Source: Luteococcus japonicus
GTDB lineage: Bacteria > Actinomycetota > Actinomycetes > Propionibacteriales > Propionibacteriaceae
DNA length: 64,000 nucleotides
Assembly (NCBI RefSeq): GCF_003752415.1
Contig: NZ_RKHG01000001.1
Location: 2,046,001 to 2,110,000 of the forward strand
Direction: 5' to 3'
How positions within the stretch are numbered: position 1 is the stretch's first letter; each line of letters begins with the position of its first letter. Of this stretch, positions 58,279-64,000 are shown piece after piece. Under the pieces are notes generated by a model. That model made no database searches. It saw only the letters and a program-made list of their open reading frames with translations, and had not been told where the DNA came from. The position numbers and the translations under genes were made by a program.

Positions 58279-60840
58279 TCACTCCTGGGCAATGGCATCC
58301 AGCACATTCAGCCGGGCGGCCCGCCTGGCCGGCCACACCGCTGCCAGCACGCCCACCAAGGCGGCCACAGCCAGGAAGACCAGCAACCTGGCCCACGGGA
58401 TGGTCAGCGAGGACAGGCCGCTGTCGGCCAGCACGTGCTGCAAGGCCGCACCGAAGACGACGCCCAGGGTGATGCCCAGCACCGAGCCGAGCAGTGCGAT
58501 CACCACCGATTCCAGCGTGATCATGGTGCGCAACTGCCCCCGGGTGAGGGCAATGGCGCGCAGCAGCCCGATCTCCCTGGTGCGCTCCACCACTGACAGG
58601 CCCAAGGTGTTGACGATTCCCAGGATGGAGATCACCACGGCCAGGCCCAGCAGTGCGTAGATCACGTTCAGCAGCTGGTTGACCTGGCTGGAGCGGTTCT
58701 CGATCAGCTCCGCGGAATCCATCACCCGCACCATCGGCAGTTCCTCGGTGATCCGGTCCAGCTCGGTGTGGACTCTCGTGAGGTCCGCTCCCGGCGCGAG
58801 GTCGACGGTCAGCATCTGGTCCTGGTTCGGCGGGACGAACTGGGCCCCGGTCTGCTGGTTGACCACCAGGTTGCCCATCCCACCGCCCTCGGCATTGGTG
58901 AACAGGCCCACCACCTTCAGCGGGACCGGCTTGCGGTTCCCTCCGACGACGGTGACCACGTCGCCCACCTTCTTGCCCCACTCGTCGGCGGCATCCTTGT
59001 TCAGCAGCGTCTCATTGCTGCCCGTGGCCTGGCGTCCGTCCACCAGCTCCTGCGCCAGCATCCGGTCGAAGCTCTCCGGATCCTGCACCGCGATCCAGGT
59101 GCGCTGCCCATCGCGCATCGCCATCCCGCCGCGCAGGACGTTGACCTTCTCGACCCCGTCGACCTGTTGCGCCTTCTCCGCAATGGTGTGCGGGAAGTTC
59201 CCGAAGGTGGCGGACTCGACGAGCAGATCGCCCCGTAGTCCCTCGCTGATCTGGGTGCGCAGTGAGCCCGACGCGGAGGCTCCGAGCACGGACAGCGCAC
59301 TGACCAGGGCCAGCGAGAGCATCAGGGCCGATGCGGTGGCGGCGGTGCGGCGGGGCTGGCGCACGGCATTGAGTTCGGCCAGCTTGCCGACCTCGCCGAA
59401 GACCGCCCGGTACAACCGGCCCAGGATCCAGGTGACCGGGCGGCCCATCCAGGGGCTGGCCGCGGCCACGCCCAGCAGGACGGCCACGGCACCCAGACCA
59501 GTGGCCAGGGCCCGCTTCTCGTCCAACCACCACAGGCCCGCAGCCATGGCCAGGGCACCCGCGAGCACCAAGAACAGGCCGATCCAGATCCGCCGGCCCA
59601 GCCCCTTGTCCTTGCTGCCGTTCACCCCGGTCATGGCGACCACGGGTGGTACCCGCCCCGCGGTGCGGGCCGGCATCCAGGCCGCGGCCATCGTGACCAG
59701 GATGCCGATGGCATAGGAGGCCAGCACGGCATCCCAGCCGGGGCGCGGCATCTCGCGACCGAAGTCCATGCCCATCTGCGTGAACAGGGCGATGATGCCC
59801 AGCGCCAGCAGCCAGCCGACGAACAGGCCCACCGTCGCGCCGATCAGACCGATCACCAGCGCCTCGAAGAGCACCGTGTTGCGCACCTGGCCACGGCTGG
59901 CACCCATCGCCCGGAAGAGCGCCAGCTCCTTGCTGCGTTGCGCCACCAGGATCGCGAAGGTGTTGACGATCAGGAAGCTCGCCACCACCAGGGCGATCGC
60001 GGCGAAGACCAGCAGGAAGGTGTCGATGAAGTTGAGCATCTCGCCCACCGCATTGGCAGTGGCGTCGGCCGCCTTCTCCCCATCGACGGCCTCGTAGCCC
60101 TGCGGAACCAGCTTGTTGATCTCTGCGCTCCTGGCCACCGGGTCCTGGCCCGGTTCGAGGCTCACCCAGCCGGTCTGGTAGACGTCCTTGCCGCCCAGGA
60201 AGAGCTTTTGCGCCTCGCTGGTGGAGTAGAAGGAGTACATCGCACCGGCCGTGCCTCCGCTGCCCCAGGAGGCCGTGCCCACCACCTTCTTGCTGAACTT
60301 CCCGGTGGAGGCACCGACGAAGTTCATGGTCTCGCCCAGCTGGTGACCGGAACGCTCGAGGGTCTTCGGATCCACCACCACCTCATCGGCGGCGCGCGGC
60401 TCATGGCCGGAGAGCAGCGTGATGCCGGCCTTATTGCCCAGCGCCGGCGCCGTCACCCAGTTGGACGCAATGGCGGGGGCGCCACCGACGGCCAGCACCT
60501 TGCCCTTGGTGTCCAGGGGGAAGACCTCGGTCATGGAGATGGTGCCCTCGGCGTGCTGCACGCCCGGCACGGCGCGGATCTTCGCCAGCTCCTTGGGGGT
60601 CAGCGGCATGGCCGTCGAGGACATCTGCTGCATGTTCATGGACTGAGGGTCATAGGTGCCCTTCACCACGACGTTCACGTCGGCGACGGTTCCGCGCATG
60701 ATGTCGTCGAAGGTGGACTTCAGCATGCCGGTGAAGATCAGGGTTCCCGCCACGAAGGCGACGCCAAGGACGATGGCAAGGGCGCTCATCACCAGACGCA
60801 GCTTGCGCGCCAGCAGGGATTTCAGGGCCGCCTTGTACAT
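58279..60840 (-). CDS. ABC transporter permease, FtsX/MacB type, long
   Basis: 853 residues. N-terminal span (KLRLVMSALAIVLGVAFVAG), large extracytoplasmic domain of about 230 residues, FtsX block of three spans (FIDTFLLVFAAIALVVASFL; AQRSKELALFRAMGASRGQV), a second extracytoplasmic domain and FtsX block (QLLNVIYALLGLAVVISILG; VVERTREIGLLRAIALTRGQ), ending PARRAARLNVLDAIAQE. Such dual-FtsX permeases export lipids, peptides or drugs. ATG 60840 comes one base after the ATPase stop. Sits between dnaN and oriC, not its usual neighbour there. Confidence 0.9.
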   Translation of the reverse strand: MYKAALKSLLARKLRLVMSALAIVLGVAFVAGTLIFTGMLKSTFDDIMRGTVADVNVVVKGTYDPQSMNMQQMSSTAMPLTPKELAKIRAVPGVQHAEGTISMTEVFPLDTKGKVLAVGGAPAIASNWVTAPALGNKAGITLLSGHEPRAADEVVVDPKTLERSGHQLGETMNFVGASTGKFSKKVVGTASWGSGGTAGAMYSFYSTSEAQKLFLGGKDVYQTGWVSLEPGQDPVARSAEINKLVPQGYEAVDGEKAADATANAVGEMLNFIDTFLLVFAAIALVVASFLIVNTFAILVAQRSKELALFRAMGASRGQVRNTVLFEALVIGLIGATVGLFVGWLLALGIIALFTQMGMDFGREMPRPGWDAVLASYAIGILVTMAAAWMPARTAGRVPPVVAMTGVNGSKDKGLGRRIWIGLFLVLAGALAMAAGLWWLDEKRALATGLGAVAVLLGVAAASPWMGRPVTWILGRLYRAVFGEVGKLAELNAVRQPRRTAATASALMLSLALVSALSVLGASASGSLRTQISEGLRGDLLVESATFGNFPHTIAEKAQQVDGVEKVNVLRGGMAMRDGQRTWIAVQDPESFDRMLAQELVDGRQATGSNETLLNKDAADEWGKKVGDVVTVVGGNRKPVPLKVVGLFTNAEGGGMGNLVVNQQTGAQFVPPNQDQMLTVDLAPGADLTRVHTELDRITEELPMVRVMDSAELIENRSSQVNQLLNVIYALLGLAVVISILGIVNTLGLSVVERTREIGLLRAIALTRGQLRTMITLESVVIALLGSVLGITLGVVFGAALQHVLADSGLSSLTIPWARLLVFLAVAALVGVLAAVWPARRAARLNVLDAIAQE

Positions 60841-60841
60841 C

Positions 60842-61765
60842 TCATCCCTCCGAGACGTGGCGTGGACGTGCCGGTGCGTCCTCGGAGGAGAAGTCGTCCG
60901 CCGAGTCATCGATGATCCCGCGCATCGGAGCGGTCCGCTCCGTCGGATGCTCGACGTCATCGGCATTGCGTCGGGCCGCAGCCTGGTCCGCGGCCACGTC
61001 CTCGTCGAGGAAGCGAGGGTCCAGACGCGCCATCTGCGCCAGGACCGACTCCCGCGTCGGATCCGCCACGTCGCCGACGATCCGCCCGTCGGCAAGGAAG
61101 AGGGCGCGGTCGGCATAGCTTGCGGCCACCGGGTCATGGGTGACCATCACGATGGTCTGCCCGAACTCGTCGACGCTGTGCCGCAGGAAGGCGAGGACCT
61201 CGGCGGAGGAGCGTGAGTCCAGGTTTCCGGTGGGCTCGTCGGCGAAGACGATTTCCGGCTGGCCGATCAGTGCCCGGGCGCACGCGACGCGCTGCTGCTG
61301 ACCACCGGACAGCTCCGAGGGCTTGTGCTTGAGCCTGGACTCGAGCCCGACGGTCGCGATGATCCGTGCGTACCAGTCGGCATCCGGCTGACGTCCGGCG
61401 ATGGCCAGCGGGAGGAGGATGTTCTCCTCCGCGGTGAGGGTCGGCACCAGGTTGAAGGCCTGGAAGATGAAGCCAATCCGGTCCCGACGCAGCTGTGTGA
61501 GTTCCTTGTCCTTGAGATGTCCGATCTGGGTGTCGCCAACCGTCACCTCACCGGAGGTGGGGACGTCGAGACCGGCTGCGCAGTGCATCAGCGTGGACTT
61601 GCCGGAGCCAGAAGGGCCCATCACGGCGGTGAACTCTCCCCGACGGAAGTCCACATCGACGCCGTCGAGGGCGATCACCGTGGCATCTCCCTGGCCATAG
61701 TGCTTGGTCAGGCCACGAACCGTGGCGGCCTGGGTGACGTGTTCTGGTGAGGCTGGGCTAGGCAT
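60842..61765 (-). CDS. ABC transporter ATP-binding protein, MacB/LolD type
   Basis: 307 residues. Walker A VMGPSGSGKSTLMHCAAGLD, Q-loop GFIFQAFNLVPTLTAEENIL, signature ELSGGQQQRVACARALIGQP, Walker B IVFADEPTGNLDSRSS, H-loop VMVTHDPVAASYADR. A C-terminal extension of about 60 residues, acidic and rich in Ala and Asp, follows the ATPase. ATG 61765 follows GGAGAGAAGAAGCC. Divergent from the TetR gene across oriC, by which it is probably repressed. Confidence 0.92.
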   Translation of the reverse strand: MPSPASPEHVTQAATVRGLTKHYGQGDATVIALDGVDVDFRRGEFTAVMGPSGSGKSTLMHCAAGLDVPTSGEVTVGDTQIGHLKDKELTQLRRDRIGFIFQAFNLVPTLTAEENILLPLAIAGRQPDADWYARIIATVGLESRLKHKPSELSGGQQQRVACARALIGQPEIVFADEPTGNLDSRSSAEVLAFLRHSVDEFGQTIVMVTHDPVAASYADRALFLADGRIVGDVADPTRESVLAQMARLDPRFLDEDVAADQAAARRNADDVEHPTERTAPMRGIIDDSADDFSSEDAPARPRHVSEG

Positions 61766-61879
61766 GGCTTCTTCTCTCCTGTCTTGGTGACCACAGCCTA
61801 TTGAGACAACCGTCGTGCTCCGGACATGCTCAGGGACCATTGGGGGTTGTGAAGGGCTCCTTCTCCGGCTGTTCACCGG

Positions 61880-62170
61880 GGCTTTGCCCGCAGGTTGTGC
61901 ACAGTTGTGGGCCGGCTGACTTTGAAGACCTTGGAGACATGTATCAGTTCATCGTCGTCATCACTTCTGTGGAATCTGTGGATAACCCTCGTTTGGGCTT
62001 GTCATCCTGACTTTGGCGGTTCTTGGGGGGTGTGTACGACGTAGGGACGTCCCGTGGATGGGTGTGGAGGACGGCCGGGCCGGTTCGTGGCCGTCCACCG
62101 ACGCCCCACAACGAAGAGCCGAGTTGTCCACAGTTGTCCACAGGCAACCTGTGGATTGTGCACAACCTTC
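61880..62170. other. oriC: Probable replication origin oriC (DnaA-box cluster)
   Basis: Cluster of DnaA boxes in a 500-base intergenic region: TGTGGATAA at 61977-61985 (complement of TTATCCACA, perfect), TTGTCCACA at 62124-62132 and again at 62134-62142, near-matches TTGTGCACA at 61895-61903 and 62156-62164 and TGTGGATTG at 62150-62158. Location between dnaN and dnaA is the standard actinobacterial position. No unwinding element was firmly identified. Confidence 0.75.
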
Positions 62171-62266
62171 GTCGCGGGGTGTCGCCGGTGGAAATGGCCC
62201 CTGACGACGCCGATACTGGGGTTTGACGGCGCCTGATGCCGCACGGACAGAAGGAGTGCCTGACCA

Positions 62267-62905
62267 GTGAGCGGAACCGAGCAGCACGAGCCAAGCCCCA
62301 AGGGAGACCGACGTCGGGCCCAGATCATCGAGGCCGCCGTCCAGCTCTTCGGCGAGGTGGGTTACCGCGGCACGTCGCTGCGCGACATCGCGGCGAGGGT
62401 GGGCATCACCCACCCGGGGCTGCTCTATCACTTCCACTCCAAGGAGGAGCTGCTGCTGGAGGTGCTGGCCCGGCGCGACGAGGACGACCGTGTCCGCTTC
62501 CACGCGCATGACGAGGGCATCACTGCGCTGCAGCAGCTGCGGGCACTGGTCAGGATCGTGGAGCACAATGCGTCGCGGCACGGCATCGTCGAGCTGTTCA
62601 GCACCCTCTCGGCGGAGGCCACGGATCCCTCACATCCGGCGCACACCTACTTCACCTTGCGCTACGAGATGCTGGCGGACACGAATGCGGTGATGTTCCA
62701 GACCCTGGCCGACGAGGGCCTGCTGCGGCCCGGGGTGGATCCGCACAGGGCTTCCTGCAACCTGATCGCCCTGATGGACGGCCTCCAGGTGCAGTGGCTC
62801 TACGACGAACGCGGCGTGGACATGGCCGGGGACGTCCTCACCTACCTCGACGCCATCCTGGTCAAGCCCCTGGCAACGCTGGAGGCCGAAGCCGCCCAGG
62901 GGTGA
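62267..62905 (+). CDS. TetR/AcrR-family transcriptional regulator
   Basis: 212 residues. N-terminal TetR domain [53 protein letters not shown] (residues about 15-66 shown in parts: [36 protein letters not shown]); C-terminal ligand domain helical, with [10 protein letters not shown]-like helices and [18 protein letters not shown] at the dimer face. Ligand unknown. GTG 62267. Divergent from the ABC ATPase, a typical TetR-exporter pair. Confidence 0.9.
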   Translation: MSGTEQHEPSPKGDRRRAQIIEAAVQLFGEVGYRGTSLRDIAARVGITHPGLLYHFHSKEELLLEVLARRDEDDRVRFHAHDEGITALQQLRALVRIVEHNASRHGIVELFSTLSAEATDPSHPAHTYFTLRYEMLADTNAVMFQTLADEGLLRPGVDPHRASCNLIALMDGLQVQWLYDERGVDMAGDVLTYLDAILVKPLATLEAEAAQG

Positions 62906-62916
62906 CGTCGACGGGA

Positions 62917-62931
62917 CCTCGACAAGCTCGG
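62917..62931. repeat. Dispersed 15-bp repeat, copy 7
   Basis: CCTCGACAAGCTCGG between the convergent TetR gene and dnaA 3' end. Confidence 0.75.
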
Positions 62932-62948
62932 CCAGCGCGGTGCCAGGC

Positions 62949-64000
62949 CTACTGACCCTGCTGCTTGATCCGGTTGGTCAGCTCGGTCACCTGGTTGAAG
63001 ACACTGCGACGTTCGCGCAGCAGCTCCCGGATCTTGCGGTCCGCGTGCATCACCGTCGTGTGGTCCTTGCCGCCGAAGAGCTGGCCGATCTTGGGCAGGC
63101 TCATGTCCGTGAGTTCACGGCACAGGTACATGGCGATCTGTCGGGCGGTCACCAGCACGTGCGTGCGGGAGGTGCCGGTCAGCTCGTCCAGGGTGATGCC
63201 GAAGTAGTCGGCCGTCTCGCTCATGATCAGCTGCGGCGTGACCTCGCTCTCGGTGCCCTCAGGGATGAGGTCCTTGAGGACGATCTGCGCAAGTTCCAGG
63301 TCCACGTCCTGACGTTGCAGGCTGGCGAAGGCGGTGACGCGGATCAGCGCACCCTCCAGTTCGCGGATGTTGGTCTGGATCTTCGACGCGATGAACTCCA
63401 GCACGTCCGGGCCGGCGGTCAGGTTCTGCGTCGCGGCCATCCGCTTGAGGATGGCGATGCGGGTCTCGAGGTCCGGCGGCTGGATGTCGGTGATCAGGCC
63501 CCACTCGAAGCGGCTGCGCAGGCGAGGCTCCAGGGCCTCGAGCAGCTTCGGCGGCCGGTCCGAGGTCATCACGATCTGCTTCTGGGCATTGTGCAGCGTG
63601 TTGAAGGTGTGGAAGAACTCCTCCTGCGTCTGGATCTTGGACTCCAGGAACTGGATGTCGTCGATCAGCAGGACGTCGACGTCACGGTAGGTGCGGCGGA
63701 ACTGGGCCGTGCGATTGTCACTGATGGCATTGATGAAGTCATTGGTCAGCTCCTCGGTGCTGACGTACTTCACCCGGACCCGGTCGTAGTAGTTGTGCAC
63801 ATAGTGGCCGATGGCGTGCAGCAGGTGGGTCTTGCCCAGGCCCGATTCGCCGTAGATCATCAACGGGTTGTAGCTCTTGCCCGGCGCCTCGGCGACGGCG
63901 GCCGCCGCGGCGTGCGCGAAGCGGTTGGAGGAACCGATCACGAAGGTCTCGAAGGTGTACTTCGGGTTCAGCCGGTCGACGCCGTCATTGCTCGAGGGCG
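62949..64000 (-). CDS. dnaA: Chromosomal replication initiator DnaA, 5'-truncated by window edge
   Basis: The visible 350 residues cover domains III and IV. They start [19 protein letters not shown], then Walker [21 protein letters not shown], Walker [21 protein letters not shown], sensor [21 protein letters not shown] and the AAA lid. Domain IV holds the DnaA-box-binding helix-turn-helix ([19 protein letters not shown]) and the signature [15 protein letters not shown]. It ends [13 protein letters not shown]. The reading frame is open through the window edge, so the N-terminal domain I is outside. Confidence 0.97.
   Translation of the reverse strand, partial: PSSNDGVDRLNPKYTFETFVIGSSNRFAHAAAAAVAEAPGKSYNPLMIYGESGLGKTHLLHAIGHYVHNYYDRVRVKYVSTEELTNDFINAISDNRTAQFRRTYRDVDVLLIDDIQFLESKIQTQEEFFHTFNTLHNAQKQIVMTSDRPPKLLEALEPRLRSRFEWGLITDIQPPDLETRIAILKRMAATQNLTAGPDVLEFIASKIQTNIRELEGALIRVTAFASLQRQDVDLELAQIVLKDLIPEGTESEVTPQLIMSETADYFGITLDELTGTSRTHVLVTARQIAMYLCRELTDMSLPKIGQLFGGKDHTTVMHADRKIRELLRERRSVFNQVTELTNRIKQQGQ

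Overview
This is a high-GC actinobacterial chromosome segment that includes the replication origin. The conserved origin genes (dnaA, dnaN, a short gnd, recF, a DUF721 gene, gyrB, gyrA, a DUF3566 gene, tRNA-Ile), all on the minus strand, point to an actinobacterium. Gene content suggests Propionibacteriaceae or close relatives, but the family is an inference. No ribosomal RNA, transposase, integrase or CRISPR array is visible.

Layout. 1-17.2 kb is mostly core and house-keeping: truncated lipB, putP, an ABC transporter with its two-component system, an amino-acid permease, argE-like, acyP, yceI, a subtilase and gltA. 17.2-24.8 kb is disturbed: a ferric-reductase-like gene without its N-terminal half, a thioredoxin fragment, a DUF2202 gene without its 5' end, a cut membrane-protein gene, then intact class I fumarase, and an LPxTG surface-protein gene broken by an in-frame amber codon next to an AT-rich intergenic region. 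24.8-32.2 kb holds two more two-component systems, one of them with a NatAB-like ABC exporter, and a VIT-family transporter. 32.2-35.7 kb is tRNA-Ile, DUF3566 and gyrA.

35.8-50.7 kb is the most interesting part: a complete class III lanthipeptide locus inserted between gyrA and gyrB, which normally adjoin. It encodes a LanKC synthetase (lyase, kinase, zinc-less cyclase), four tandem 40-41-residue precursors each carrying two labionin-type Ser-x2-Ser-x(2-3)-Cys motifs, an ABC exporter, a prolyl oligopeptidase, a secreted tripeptidyl-aminopeptidase-like hydrolase, a FtsX-type ABC pair, a NarL-type response regulator, an unusual sensor kinase, and a small secreted two-cysteine peptide of unknown role. 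The leaders share a proline at position 15, six residues before the first core serine, which suits two-step leader removal.

50.8-64 kb is the origin region: gyrB, DUF721, recF, a small membrane protein, gnd, dnaN, a MacB/FtsX-like ABC exporter and its divergent TetR regulator, which flank a cluster of DnaA boxes (probable oriC), then the 3' part of dnaA. Two parS-like palindromes and at least seven copies of a 15-bp dispersed repeat (CCTCGACARGCTCGG) are scattered over the window.
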